Virus record (IMG/VR): IMGVR_UViG_3300036851_000068
Coordinates: 1-64,000 of that record
From: a virus
Direction: 5' to 3' (one strand)
DNA length: 64,000 nt
This document shows positions 1 to 7,816 of this stretch, in pieces; the stretch's first letter is position 1; each line of letters begins with the position of its first letter. The position numbers and the translations under genes are program-made. Under the pieces are notes generated by a model. That model ran no database searches. It saw only the letters and a list, made by a program, of their open reading frames with translations, and was not told the DNA's origin.

Positions 1-17
1 TGAAGATTCAATCTTCA
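1..17. repeat. 17-base perfect palindrome at left edge
   Basis: GAAGATT at 2-8 and AATCTTC at 10-16 form inverted arms around one C, and T1 pairs with A17. It lies just upstream of the first gene and may extend beyond the window. It could be an operator or a hairpin ending the preceding transcript; there is no T-run, so a terminator is not favoured. Confidence 0.4.
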
Positions 18-47
18 AGCGTGGAGCGCTGGGAAGGCGGGACGCGG

Positions 48-800
48 TTGAAGTTCGGGGTCGTGAGCGATACGCAGTTGTGCAGTCAGAAGCAGCAGTT
101 GACGTTCTTGAATCAAGTGTATGACAAGTTTCAGCGGGAGGGTATTGACACTGTTCTTCATGCCGGGGACCTTGTGGATGGAGACGGGCGCGTATACCCT
201 GGACAGGAATATGACCTGTTCGCACATGGGTTTGACCGTCAACTAGATTACGCGACTGAGATGTATCCCCGGCGTGAAGGCATCAAGACTCATGTAATAT
301 CGGGGAATCACGATTGGTCTTTCCATCAGCGCAAGGGAGCCGACATTCTGCGGTCACTTGCGGAGCGGCGCGACGACATTGTGTATCATGGTTACGGCGG
401 CGCGAAGATCATCCTCAGCGGCTTGAACATCTACCTCATTCACCTCAAAAGTGGCCTGACGTATGCGCGGTCGTACAAGATTCAGAAGATCATCGAGCAG
501 TTCGCGCCGAAGGAGAAGCCGGACCTGATGTTTGCCGGTGACAAGCATTCGTGGGCACACCTTCCGATGTACCGCAACGTGTTCGCGTGGCAGATGGGGT
601 GCTTCCAGGCGCAGACAGATCACGAGAAGCGCTTGGGATTGTACCCGGAGATTGGCGCGTTGGTGGTAGAGGCGCACTTCAATACGAAGGGCGCAGACAA
701 TCGCGATCAAGAGAAGCCGGGCCATGCGGGGCGCGTGTCGGTAGTTGAGTACGGCTTTAGGGTGTTGCCTCAGTATGTGCCGGTGGAGAACGACTGGTAA
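48..800 (+). CDS. Calcineurin-like metallophosphoesterase
   Basis: Predicted two-metal phosphoesterase of the calcineurin-like superfamily. In order it shows a first metal motif SDTQ (usually DxH, here Gln replaces His), GDLVDG, GNHDW, an IHLKSG segment and a final GDKH motif in place of the usual GHxH. The TTG at 48 is preferred because a purine-rich GGAAGGCGGG lies upstream and gives the typical family start MKFGVVSD. The frame stays open upstream through a GTG at 21 to the window edge, so a longer form is possible. In phages such enzymes act on nucleic acid ends, nucleotides or phosphoproteins; the substrate cannot be told. It precedes the lysis genes. Confidence 0.8.
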   Translation: MKFGVVSDTQLCSQKQQLTFLNQVYDKFQREGIDTVLHAGDLVDGDGRVYPGQEYDLFAHGFDRQLDYATEMYPRREGIKTHVISGNHDWSFHQRKGADILRSLAERRDDIVYHGYGGAKIILSGLNIYLIHLKSGLTYARSYKIQKIIEQFAPKEKPDLMFAGDKHSWAHLPMYRNVFAWQMGCFQAQTDHEKRLGLYPEIGALVVEAHFNTKGADNRDQEKPGHAGRVSVVEYGFRVLPQYVPVENDW

Positions 801-805
801 TCGCT

Positions 806-934
806 ATGCCACCGTGCGAAGTGTGCGGCGAGTCCCAGTCGGTAATAGGGTGCGATGATGGCGTTATGCGCTGCATGGAATGTGCTGTGGACGACGGGTA
901 TGATTTGACGACGGGCGAGAAGGCAGACTACTAG
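806..934 (+). CDS. Small zinc-ribbon protein (42 aa)
   Basis: A 42-residue ORF with two CxxC pairs (CEVC near residue 4, CMEC near residue 23) typical of a zinc knuckle. It starts 6 bases after the upstream stop without a strong Shine-Dalgarno, so it probably depends on translational coupling. No function is recognised. Confidence 0.5.
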   Translation: MPPCEVCGESQSVIGCDDGVMRCMECAVDDGYDLTTGEKADY

Positions 935-958
935 GGCCTGCGGGCCAGGGAGAAGGAC

Positions 959-1219
959 ATGGCTAACAAGCCAATGAATATCGCGGATGTGCTGTCGTCA
1001 GTGGCGAACAGCATTCGTGAAGCGGACATGAAGGACGGCATGACGATTGAGGAGATGGTGCTTGCGCTGGGCAAGCCGCGTGACTGGATTCAAGATCACT
1101 TGAAATTGTTGGCAGCGGCGGGCCAGTTGGTGGTCGGCAGGAAATTGCAGATGAATCTTGAGGGCGACATGGTGCCGACTATCGCTTACACAATCAAGAC
1201 TGCAAAAGCAAAGAAGTAA
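959..1219 (+). CDS. Winged-helix-like DNA-binding protein
   Basis: 86 residues, starting at ATG after AGGGAGAAGGAC. The middle (TIEEMVLALGKPRDWIQDHLKLLAAAGQL) has the spacing of a helix-turn-helix followed by a wing with a basic C-terminus, as in small winged-helix regulators. Target unknown. It is one of few DNA-binding candidates that could be the regulator of the TGTACA promoters, but nothing links it directly. Confidence 0.55.
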   Translation: MANKPMNIADVLSSVANSIREADMKDGMTIEEMVLALGKPRDWIQDHLKLLAAAGQLVVGRKLQMNLEGDMVPTIAYTIKTAKAKK

Positions 1220-1241
1220 AACTTACGGGGGGCCGCATGCG

Positions 1242-1703
1242 GTGGCAAAAATAAGTGACATCGGCATTCGCTTCATCAAAAACGAGGAAGGTCTAAGGAC
1301 AAAAGCCTACCGCGATGTTGTGGGTGTGCTCACGATTGGATATGGGCATACTGGACCGGACGTGTATGAGGGAATGGTACTGTCAGAAGATGAATGTGAG
1401 GTGCTGTTGCGCAGGGATGTTGACCGGTTTGAGCAAGGAGTGACTGGGGCATTGACTCGGGAAGCGAAGCAGTGGGAGTTCGATGCGATGGTGAGCCTGG
1501 CGTTCAACGTAGGGCTGGGGTCGTTCAATCCTCCGCGCGGATTCAGAGGAAGTACAGTGCGGAGGATGCACAATGCGGGCGATAGGAAGCGAGCCGCTGC
1601 CGCCTTCATACTGTGGTGTAAGGCTGGCGGTAAGATTTTGATGCCCCTTGTATACAGGCGGGCAAGGGAGATTGTGTTGTTCATGGGAGGTTATCAGTCG
1701 TGA
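1242..1703 (+). CDS. Endolysin, GH24 T4-type lysozyme
   Basis: Muramidase that cleaves the glycan backbone of peptidoglycan at lysis. From the GTG at 1242 (preceded by a run of six G) the protein has 153 residues with the GH24 signature: Glu16 in NEEGLR, Asp25 in AYRD, Thr31 in TIGYGH, spaced as in the T4 lysozyme triad (Glu-x8-Asp-x5-Thr). No signal peptide or extra cell-wall-binding domain is visible, so export should need a holin. The next gene overlaps its stop by 4 bases, and two membrane proteins follow, making a lysis cassette. An in-frame earlier start at 1158 would overlap the previous gene and gives an unlike-family N-terminus. Confidence 0.9.
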   Translation: MAKISDIGIRFIKNEEGLRTKAYRDVVGVLTIGYGHTGPDVYEGMVLSEDECEVLLRRDVDRFEQGVTGALTREAKQWEFDAMVSLAFNVGLGSFNPPRGFRGSTVRRMHNAGDRKRAAAAFILWCKAGGKILMPLVYRRAREIVLFMGGYQS

Positions 1704-2032
1704 AGACCATTCTGGCATTATTGCTGGCACTATCGTTGGTGCTGGTGGGCGGCGGTAACAAGCGTGTGATGGGGTCGCCGGAGTCGGATGATAGGTGTCC
1801 TCCGGGGTATTCATTGTACGATGGCGTGTGCAAGCGCGATGATTCGGGCAAGAGTGTCGTCATTGTTCCTGGCAAAGATAAGGACGATAAGGGCAAGGGT
1901 GACAAGGACAAGGATAAGGAAAAGGGCAAAGACAAGGGCAAGGGCGATAAGGATAAGGGGCATGGGAACGACGACGATAGAAATGACGACGACAATCCTG
2001 GGCAGGGTCATGGCAAGGGGCCAGGAAAGTAA
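1700..2032 (+). CDS. Exported Lys/Asp/Gly-rich low-complexity protein
   Basis: 110 residues with a hydrophobic N-terminal segment (residues 4-17, Leu-rich) resembling a signal peptide or anchor, a short disulfide-like CPPGYSLYDGVC segment near 33-44, and a C-terminal half of repeating KDKGKG and DDD units. It starts with GTG overlapping the endolysin stop and is followed by a membrane protein, so a role in lysis (spanin-like outer-membrane or wall step) is possible from position only. No lipobox cysteine follows the hydrophobic segment. The repeated codons also give the DNA a purine-rich tandem character. Confidence 0.65.
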   Translation: MKTILALLLALSLVLVGGGNKRVMGSPESDDRCPPGYSLYDGVCKRDDSGKSVVIVPGKDKDDKGKGDKDKDKEKGKDKGKGDKDKGHGNDDDRNDDDNPGQGHGKGPGK

Positions 2033-2373
2033 TGGAGATTGACGACGCCTTCAAGCAGTTGGGGGCATATGGTCTGATTATCAAGATGCTGACCGATGCC
2101 GTGCAGGGCATTTGGAAGCCGCGACAGGACTGGAAGATCAAGGCGCTCGTCGTGGCATTCTCGGCGCTGGCCGTGTATGTGTTCAGGGTCATAGACCCGG
2201 TGGGGTTGCTGGAGATTAGGTTGGCCGGACTGCATGAGATTGTACCGGCGGCGCGTAAGACGGTAGGCGTGGCGATTCTTGCGGGTAGTTCAATGGGAGT
2301 TCATGATGTAATGGATTACTTCAAGAACGCTGGGCATGCTAAGAAAGAGGAGTCAACCGATGAAGTCAGTTGA
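2032..2373 (+). CDS. Small membrane protein, holin-like
   Basis: 113 residues, ATG overlapping the upstream stop (TAATG). Two hydrophobic segments (about residues 37-55 and 77-92) and a charged C-terminus (KKEESTDE) fit a class II holin or related membrane protein. Its place directly after endolysin genes supports a lysis role; sequence alone does not prove it. Confidence 0.6.
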   Translation: MEIDDAFKQLGAYGLIIKMLTDAVQGIWKPRQDWKIKALVVAFSALAVYVFRVIDPVGLLEIRLAGLHEIVPAARKTVGVAILAGSSMGVHDVMDYFKNAGHAKKEESTDEVS

Positions 2374-2602
2374 GCGTTACGTTCATCATGGTACGGAAGT
2401 GACGGTGCCGAGCGATGTCAAGGGATTGCATCGGGAGAACTGTCTGTGTTTCAACGGGTGTAAGCACTTCAAACCAGGACAGCCGGACAACTGTCCTATC
2501 GCAGAAGCCGTATTTGCAAACTGTGTGAAGTTTAATCTTGTGACACCGGTGTATGAATGTCCGGTGTACGAGCAGGAGATGGTGAACGATGAAAAGGTCT
2601 GA
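2360..2602 (+). CDS. Cysteine-rich hypothetical protein
   Basis: 80 residues from ATG 2360 (GAGGAG upstream), overlapping the previous gene by 14 bases. Six cysteines (CLCFNGC, C near QPDNCP, ANC, YECP) suggest a metal-binding fold. No family recognised. It sits inside the putative lysis operon. Confidence 0.55.
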   Translation: MKSVERYVHHGTEVTVPSDVKGLHRENCLCFNGCKHFKPGQPDNCPIAEAVFANCVKFNLVTPVYECPVYEQEMVNDEKV

Positions 2603-2837
2603 AGTGTTCAGTCTCATTGATGGGGAGCGCGATTATCAAGACTTGCGCTGGAAGGATTCGTTGAGCCGGAGCGTGGGTGACTTTTTGGTGTACATGGATG
2701 ATTATATGCGTAAAGCCAAGGAGCGCTTTACGGCAGTGGAAGGTACAGACGAGGCTCTGGACGTAATTCGCAAAGTGACGGCGCTGGGCGTGGCTTGCAT
2801 GGAGAAGCATGGAGCACCAAGGAGAGGGGAACTATGA
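2589..2837 (+). CDS. Conserved phage hypothetical (ERDYQ...KHGAPRR type)
   Basis: 82 residues, helical. The pattern IDGERDYQ, SVGDFLVYMDDYMRKA, ALDVIRKVTALGVACMEKHGAP resembles a small protein family common in phage genomes, whose function I do not know. ATG overlaps the previous stop region by 14 bases and its own stop overlaps the next ATG (ATGA). Confidence 0.65.
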   Translation: MKRSEVFSLIDGERDYQDLRWKDSLSRSVGDFLVYMDDYMRKAKERFTAVEGTDEALDVIRKVTALGVACMEKHGAPRRGEL

Positions 2838-3415
2838 TTGCAACGATAACGGCGCTATGGCCTGTCATTAAGTGGGCACTTCAGGCGCTGGGGCTAATGA
2901 GCACGGAGGACCGCGAACTTGAGCGGACGTATAAACTGAAATTGCTTGAGGCGGCTGAGCGCAAGGATGCCGCGATGATTGAGGCATTTGCAGACTTTCA
3001 GAAGTTGTGGCGTCCTCCGGCTGAGCGCGTGTACGTGTGGGCGAACACAGCGATTGCCCTGTTTCAGCCAACCATTATTGCGCTCATATACTGGGATGTG
3101 TTCCTGGGTACGAGGAAGTCGGTAACTGCGGCCAATGAACTAGGCAGCACGATTGGCGGGCTATTCATCATGTCAATCATGTTGTTTCCGTTCTATGGTC
3201 CTGCACTGGTGAGCGGCGTTGGTGCTGCCTTCAGCAAGGCCGTGGAGGTGGCATTGGAAAAGAAGAATGGCAAGCGGGCGACCGTTAAGCCAGGGGATAA
3301 GCCGGGGAGTGAATCAGAACTGGAGCGGCTGGCGCGCCTGAACCGTGAGCGTAACGATGAGATCATTGAGCGTATCAAGCCAGACGACGAACATGGTGGG
3401 CCGAGGGACCTATGA
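2834..3415 (+). CDS. Putative 3TM-type holin
   Basis: 193 residues. An amphipathic N-terminus is followed by RPPAERVYVWANTAIALFQ and hydrophobic segments near residues 72-92, 108-130 and a weaker one after it, then a charged tail. The Trp-Arg-Pro entry into a membrane helix resembles GTA-type three-TM holins. It would form inner-membrane lesions that release the endolysin. ATG at 2834 overlaps the previous stop (ATGA). A TTG at 2795 in frame is less likely. Confidence 0.55.
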   Translation: MIATITALWPVIKWALQALGLMSTEDRELERTYKLKLLEAAERKDAAMIEAFADFQKLWRPPAERVYVWANTAIALFQPTIIALIYWDVFLGTRKSVTAANELGSTIGGLFIMSIMLFPFYGPALVSGVGAAFSKAVEVALEKKNGKRATVKPGDKPGSESELERLARLNRERNDEIIERIKPDDEHGGPRDL

Positions 3416-3555
3416 AGAACAAGGAAGACTGCAAACACGATTGGTTTCCCGTAGCGTTTGACTTTGATTGTGAGTTTGCTTTTTACGAATGCGGGGAATG
3501 CGGCGAACATGTGTGGAGGAATATACATCCGGCGTACCCGGAGGAGGCACTTTGA
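3412..3555 (+). CDS. Small zinc-finger-like protein (47 aa)
   Basis: ATG overlaps the upstream stop and its TGA overlaps the clpP start. It holds CKHDW and CGECGEH, arranged like a Cys/His metal site. Such microproteins recur through this genome. Function unknown. Confidence 0.5.
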   Translation: MKNKEDCKHDWFPVAFDFDCEFAFYECGECGEHVWRNIHPAYPEEAL

Positions 3556-4289
3556 TGGCGAAGAAGGACGAGTTGCCGATGCCGTTGACGCTGGGAGCGA
3601 TTTGGTCGGGGTTTGCAGGGAAGTACGCTGACGTTGAACGTAACTGGCCGATGCCAGGCAGCATGGGTGAGTGGGGAGCGCTCATGCAGATCACTGAGCG
3701 CCGCGTGTTCTTGTTCACGGAGATTATTGATGAGGACAAGGATGATGAAGTGCAGAGTATCGGTTGGCTGATAAAGGGCTTGTACACGCTGGACTCAATG
3801 GGCACAGACCCTATCACGATGTACATAAACAGTCCTGGTGGCGATATTGCGGCGGGGCTGGCGTTGGTGAATGTGATGCTGGACCTTCGCAGTCCAGTGT
3901 TCACTTTTGTTGTGGGCCAGGCGAGCAGCATGGCGGCAGTAGTGGCTGTGGCCGGGGCGAAGCGCAAGGCGTATCCTACGGCGAGATGGCTGCTGCATAG
4001 AGGCAAGAGCAGCGCACAGGGTGATGCGGAGGACTTGGCGATTGAGGCTAAGGAGTTCCGAACCCTGGACTCGTATGCTGACCAGGTGGTAATCAACGCG
4101 AGTGCGGGCAAGATTGACCACAAGAAACTGGGTAGGTTGCAGCGAAAGAACTACTATATGAGCGCGGAGGAAGCGAAGAAAGTTGGCTTGCTAGATGAGA
4201 TCGTGATGCCGTCGCAGTGGGCCGACAAGGTGTGGATTCCACCGAAGGGTTCAACGACATACGAGAGTGAGGAAGAAACCCATGAGTGA
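3555..4289 (+). CDS. ClpP-like serine protease, S14 family
   Basis: 244 residues from ATG 3555 (GGAGGAGG upstream). The ClpP core is clear: INSPGGDI oxyanion loop (residues 91-98), nucleophile Ser125 in GQASSMA, His148 in WLLHRG. The third triad position aligns to Asn199 (KNYYMSAEEA) instead of Asp; the same Asp-to-Asn change is known in Listeria ClpP1. It lies with replication and lysis genes, 36 kb from the separate HK97-type prohead protease, so it is unlikely to be the head protease. It could act with a host or phage AAA+ unfoldase to degrade selected proteins. Overlaps the next gene by 8 bases. Confidence 0.9.
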   Translation: MAKKDELPMPLTLGAIWSGFAGKYADVERNWPMPGSMGEWGALMQITERRVFLFTEIIDEDKDDEVQSIGWLIKGLYTLDSMGTDPITMYINSPGGDIAAGLALVNVMLDLRSPVFTFVVGQASSMAAVVAVAGAKRKAYPTARWLLHRGKSSAQGDAEDLAIEAKEFRTLDSYADQVVINASAGKIDHKKLGRLQRKNYYMSAEEAKKVGLLDEIVMPSQWADKVWIPPKGSTTYESEEETHE

Positions 4290-4689
4290 TAAGACAGCAG
4301 TAGCAATCAAGGCGCTTGAGGCACAGTCAAAGAAACATTATGACCTTGGTGTCCAGGAGCGCGCCATCAAGAAGGAGCGCAGCAAGATTGCCGCTTGGTG
4401 TAAGGCAATGCTGCAAAAGTTGGGTGCTCAAGATCACTTTTGGAAGACCGGCGGCGTACAGTATCAAGCAATGAAGTATGCGCAGGAAACAGTTGAATGG
4501 GACATTAAGGCATTGCGCGCGCTGGGTGTAAAGAAGCGCGCAGACTTGACCATGACGGCGGCTGATGTCTCGGCTATTCAGGCGGCAGTTGCAAGTGGTA
4601 AGATAACGGTCGAGGAACTGCGCGAGTGCGGCAAGGTATCCCGAGACTGGCGCTTCAAAGTGTTACCAGTGAAGGAGTCACATGAGTAG
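4282..4689 (+). CDS. Hypothetical helical protein (135 aa)
   Basis: Lysine- and alanine-rich, predicted largely helical, with AIKALEAQSKKHYDLG at the start and a DWRFKVLPV end. ATG at 4282 overlaps the clpP stop by 8 bases. It looks like a small SSB/exonuclease-accessory or Gam-type protein in composition, but no diagnostic motif is present. Confidence 0.6.
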   Translation: MSDKTAVAIKALEAQSKKHYDLGVQERAIKKERSKIAAWCKAMLQKLGAQDHFWKTGGVQYQAMKYAQETVEWDIKALRALGVKKRADLTMTAADVSAIQAAVASGKITVEELRECGKVSRDWRFKVLPVKESHE

Positions 4690-5026
4690 ACCGAAGGAAT
4701 ACAAGCCGGGTAACGCCAGAGACGACGCTGCTGTATTGAAGGAGAAGGCCGAGAAGTTAGAGGCGATGGTGCGCCAATTCTCCGGCGATGGCAAGCCAGT
4801 CCTGGTCGAGAGTAGCGTATACACCCCCGAGGGGCTACGCATTTCGTGCAAGAATGGCGAACAGGCGCGGCGTCTTTTGACCCTGGTGAAACTTCTAACC
4901 CCTGAGATCATGCATGTTCTTTATGAACTGCATGACCATGTTGTTCTTCTGAAGAATCCTCCAACGTGGCCTAATGCATTACCGAAGCCTGACGACAATC
5001 GCAGTCCTGGTCCGGGGGCGATATGA
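4682..5026 (+). CDS. Hypothetical protein (114 aa)
   Basis: ATG overlaps the previous stop by 8 bases and the stop overlaps the primase start (ATGA). N-terminal helix, central beta-like VLVESSVYTPEGLRISC, then a leucine-rich helix and a Pro/Asn/Asp-rich tail. Unknown function, translationally coupled to the primase. Confidence 0.6.
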   Translation: MSRPKEYKPGNARDDAAVLKEKAEKLEAMVRQFSGDGKPVLVESSVYTPEGLRISCKNGEQARRLLTLVKLLTPEIMHVLYELHDHVVLLKNPPTWPNALPKPDDNRSPGPGAI

Positions 5027-5937
5027 CGGGTTCACCCCCTGTGCTTCAGGCTGTTTCGCATTTTGGCCTGAGTGCGACTATAGAAAATGGGCAGGCGCAG
5101 ATGAAGTGCCCATTTCATGAGGAGGACACTGCGTCACTGGATATACGGTTAGACAACGGTATTTGGAACTGTTTTGGGTGTGGGGCGCACGGGAGTTTCC
5201 TGGACTTCGTGGCGCGCATGGATGGCGGCAGTCAGATCAAGGCATTGATGCTGGTAAACAAGTTGAAGAAGTTGCCAGCGCCGGACATTGAGGACCTGTA
5301 TGGCAGCGCGGGCGCGGCGATGGTCCGGCAGAACACAGCGAACTATGATTTGGAGAAGCAGTGGGCGAGGTTTCACAAGGTGAACTGGCACAAGATGAGT
5401 TCGAAGCATCCCGTGGCCGCGTATCTGTTGGGTGAGAGGAAATTCAGCCGGTACACGCTTGATACGTTTGATGTGCGGCTGACGGAGAGTGCGGAATATC
5501 CTCTGGTGATTCCGTGGTTGCGCAAAGACACGCTAGTCGGATATGTACGCAGGTGGATTGTGCCGGTACCGGGTAAGAAAAAGTACCGGTTCAACCTGGG
5601 ATTCAATGCGAAAGAGGCAATGGCGTATTACAAGGTGGGCGGTGGCAGCGTGTTGGTGTGCGAAGGCATCATGGACTTGCTGAAGGCGGCTGAGTATGGT
5701 TATCCGCATGCGGCATGTATTCCGTCGTGGCGGTTCAACGAGTCACATGCGGAGTTTTTCAGGAGTGAGGGGGTGAAGACGGCGATATGTGGGCTGGATA
5801 ATACGCCTACGGGGGAGCAGGGTTATCAACTGATGCGCACGTTGATGCTTCAGGTTCGAAGGTTCGCGTTTCCTGGTAAGTATAGGAAGGATATTGGTGA
5901 GTGCAACATCAATGAATTTTGGTTCGGGGTGACATAA
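5023..5937 (+). CDS. DNA primase, DnaG type (CHC2 zinc finger + TOPRIM)
   Basis: Synthesises RNA primers at the phage fork. 304 residues. Zinc motif Cys29-x2-His32-x17-Cys50-x2-Cys53 (CPFH and CFGC), RNA-polymerase-like basic region around 100-190, TOPRIM with Glu214 in VCEGIMD and Asp259 in GLDN. It is shorter than cellular DnaG (about 600) and lacks the C-terminal DnaB-interaction domain, so coupling to a helicase must differ. No helicase gene is recognised in this window. It begins a run of replication genes. Confidence 0.88.
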   Translation: MTGSPPVLQAVSHFGLSATIENGQAQMKCPFHEEDTASLDIRLDNGIWNCFGCGAHGSFLDFVARMDGGSQIKALMLVNKLKKLPAPDIEDLYGSAGAAMVRQNTANYDLEKQWARFHKVNWHKMSSKHPVAAYLLGERKFSRYTLDTFDVRLTESAEYPLVIPWLRKDTLVGYVRRWIVPVPGKKKYRFNLGFNAKEAMAYYKVGGGSVLVCEGIMDLLKAAEYGYPHAACIPSWRFNESHAEFFRSEGVKTAICGLDNTPTGEQGYQLMRTLMLQVRRFAFPGKYRKDIGECNINEFWFGVT

Positions 5938-5941
5938 AGTC

Positions 5942-6148
5942 GTGGATGCATTGTTGGGGTCAAAGTGTGATGTGTGTTGGTTGTTGGAGAATCAGGTTGT
6001 ACCTGCGGTGTTCTACTGTTCACGGTGTGATGCTCACTTCTGTCAGGCGTGCAGGGGTGACTTTCTACGAAGGGCGCGAGCGTTCTTGGAACGAAAGCGC
6101 AACAAACTGGACGCGGCCTTAACCGCGAGGAGGAACAACAATGGGTAA
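5942..6148 (+). CDS. Treble-clef/RING-like zinc protein (68 aa)
   Basis: GTG start 4 bases after the primase stop. CxxC-x13-CxxC-x4-CxxC (CDVC, CSRC, CQAC) is a six-cysteine arrangement like FYVE/RING-type zinc domains, followed by a basic helix. Ends 8 bases into the SSB gene. No good Shine-Dalgarno, so coupling to the primase is likely. Confidence 0.5.
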   Translation: MDALLGSKCDVCWLLENQVVPAVFYCSRCDAHFCQACRGDFLRRARAFLERKRNKLDAALTARRNNNG

Positions 6149-6788
6149 GGAAAAGAAAGAGGGCGTCCTGGATGCGATTCGTAAAGCGCTCAAGGGCGGC
6201 GGCAAGGGTCAGAACGGGCACACGATGCCCGAGGAGTTGCTGTTTGTTCCTGTTGATGGCGTCAAGGTGGTAAGGTTTCTATCAGACCTGAACGACGAGG
6301 AAGCGCTACCCCTTCAGATGCACGACAAGTTCAAGGAGTTCATGCCTCAGCCGTGTTTCAAGTATTACGGCAAGAAGTGCCCGTTTGATGGTCTTGGCGG
6401 CAAGTACCGCGAGTCCACATTCTACGGGTTCACGGTGTACGACTATGAGAACGAGCGCAAGCGGCTGTTTCTGGTGCGTCCGTCCGGGCTGAGCGCGATG
6501 GACGACTTGGTGGAAATTTACGAGAAGAACGGCACGCTGAAGGACCGGGACATCAAGATCATTCGTGTGTCCACCGGGGACAACAAGAGCAAGTACAAGG
6601 CGCGCGAGGTGCAGGGTCAGCCGACAGAGTACACGGTGAAGAACAAGAGAAACCCGTTCAGCACTGAGAAGGTGTACGCAATCGTGCGCGGCATGATTAC
6701 CGTGGTCAAGCCGAAGGCTATTGACCCGGACCTTGAGGACGACGACGGCGGCGGGAGAGATAACGATGCTGACTCAGACGCGGACTAG
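6141..6788 (+). CDS. Putative single-stranded DNA-binding protein (gp32-like)
   Basis: 215 residues, GGAGGAACAACA before ATG. Features match phage SSBs of the T4 gp32 kind: basic glycine-rich N-terminus (KKEGVLDAIRKALKGGGKG), a VRFLSDLND beta entry, CFKYYGKKCPFDG, an OB-fold-like core, and a very acidic tail (EDDDGGG...DADSDAD) typical of SSB partner-binding tails. It would coat ssDNA at the fork and recruit polymerase, primase and RecA encoded next to it. Only two of the usual zinc ligands are clear. Confidence 0.7.
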   Translation: MGKEKKEGVLDAIRKALKGGGKGQNGHTMPEELLFVPVDGVKVVRFLSDLNDEEALPLQMHDKFKEFMPQPCFKYYGKKCPFDGLGGKYRESTFYGFTVYDYENERKRLFLVRPSGLSAMDDLVEIYEKNGTLKDRDIKIIRVSTGDNKSKYKAREVQGQPTEYTVKNKRNPFSTEKVYAIVRGMITVVKPKAIDPDLEDDDGGGRDNDADSDAD

Positions 6789-6801
6789 GACGGTGGCACC
6801 C

Positions 6802-7278
6802 ATGACGAGGCTTCAGGTGTATTTGGCCGGGCCAATTACCGGCCTGACATTTGGCGACGCTAATGATTGGCGCGCGTATGCGGTTGATGTGCTGGAGTCG
6901 CACGGCATTGAGGGGTTATCACCCATGCGCGGCAAGGATTTCATAATGAAGCGCCTGGGCGAGCGCGAGGTGTTGGGCCAGACGTACGAGGATTCGCCAC
7001 TTAGCGCACAGCGCGGCATTGTGGCGCGTGACCGGTTCGATGTGGGGCGCACCGACATTGTGCTGTTCAACTTACTTGGCGCGGAGCGCGTGAGCATTGG
7101 GACGATGATTGAATACGGATGGGCCAGCGCGCAAGGCAAGGTTATTGTGACCGTGATGGAGAAGACGGCGAACATACACGATCATGCTTTTGTGCGGGAA
7201 CTGTCGCCGTTTCGTGTGGAGACGTTGGACGAAGCGCTTGACATCATTGCGGCTATTGGGAGGACTTGGAACCCGTGA
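6802..7278 (+). CDS. Nucleoside 2-deoxyribosyltransferase-like enzyme
   Basis: 158 residues from ATG 6802; an earlier in-frame ATG at 6766 (GGGAGA upstream) would add 12 residues overlapping the SSB gene. VYLAGPITGL opens a Rossmann-like fold, Asp in RTDIVLFNL and the GTMIEYGWASAQGK motif with the catalytic-type Glu match the deoxyribosyltransferase superfamily. Members cleave or exchange bases of (deoxy)nucleosides or nucleotides. With the next gene it suggests control of the nucleotide pool. Confidence 0.75.
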   Translation: MTRLQVYLAGPITGLTFGDANDWRAYAVDVLESHGIEGLSPMRGKDFIMKRLGEREVLGQTYEDSPLSAQRGIVARDRFDVGRTDIVLFNLLGAERVSIGTMIEYGWASAQGKVIVTVMEKTANIHDHAFVRELSPFRVETLDEALDIIAAIGRTWNP

Positions 7279-7631
7279 GTGACGCGCGCATGGTTGGTAT
7301 AGGTGGCGCGCCTACGCGGGCCACAACGCTGCCTGATGGCGGCAAGGAGCGCAAGGAATACCCGCTGGCGACGGGCTTGATGGATTACTTCCCGGATGCA
7401 TTGGTGGCGGTTGCCAATGTGTCATATCGCGGGAATGAGCAGCACAATCCGGGCCAGCCTCTGCATTGGGCACGAAGCAAGTCAGGGGACGAGGCCGATA
7501 CGATGATGCGCCATTTTGTGCAGCGTGGCACTTTGGATACAGACAAGGTGCGGCACTCGGCTAAGATGGCGTGGCGAGCACTGGCGCTGTTGCAGAAGGA
7601 AATTGAAAGTGAAGGAGATGAGAAGCCGTGA
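7275..7631 (+). CDS. dATP/dGTP diphosphohydrolase N-terminal-type protein (DUF5664-like)
   Basis: 118 residues, GTG overlapping the upstream stop, GGGAGGA upstream. The stretch LATGLMDYFPDAL, GNEQHNPGQPLHWAR, RHSAKMAWRALALLQ matches my memory of the phage family annotated DUF5664 or dATP/dGTP diphosphohydrolase N-terminal, which includes proteins linked to MazZ of 2-aminoadenine phages. Conserved His, Asp and Glu could bind metal. No purZ or datZ is seen here, so the specificity is open. Confidence 0.6.
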   Translation: MSDARMVGIGGAPTRATTLPDGGKERKEYPLATGLMDYFPDALVAVANVSYRGNEQHNPGQPLHWARSKSGDEADTMMRHFVQRGTLDTDKVRHSAKMAWRALALLQKEIESEGDEKP

Positions 7632-7816
7632 AAGTGTACGATGCGGTGGTGACCATGCGGTACATTATCAGCAATGTGTGTCATGATGAGGAACTGGCTG
7701 AAGGATTGACTTTCGATGTGCTGGCGCGCGACTTGATTGAGAGTGAAGGCGTGATTGGTCTGGCCGATGATGAGCCGGAGATCGTGTCTATCGAGCAGAG
7801 GGTGCGCGAGGAATGA
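7628..7816 (+). CDS. Small acidic hypothetical protein
   Basis: 62 residues, GTGA overlap at the start and ATGA overlap at the end. Acidic, helical N-terminus (AVVTMRYIISNVCHDEELAE). Unknown. Confidence 0.55.
   Translation: MKVYDAVVTMRYIISNVCHDEELAEGLTFDVLARDLIESEGVIGLADDEPEIVSIEQRVREE

Noticed and set aside
1158-1241. Longer start for the endolysin
   Set aside because: Would overlap the upstream gene by about 60 bases and add residues unlike GH24 enzymes; GTG 1242 has a G-rich ribosome site.
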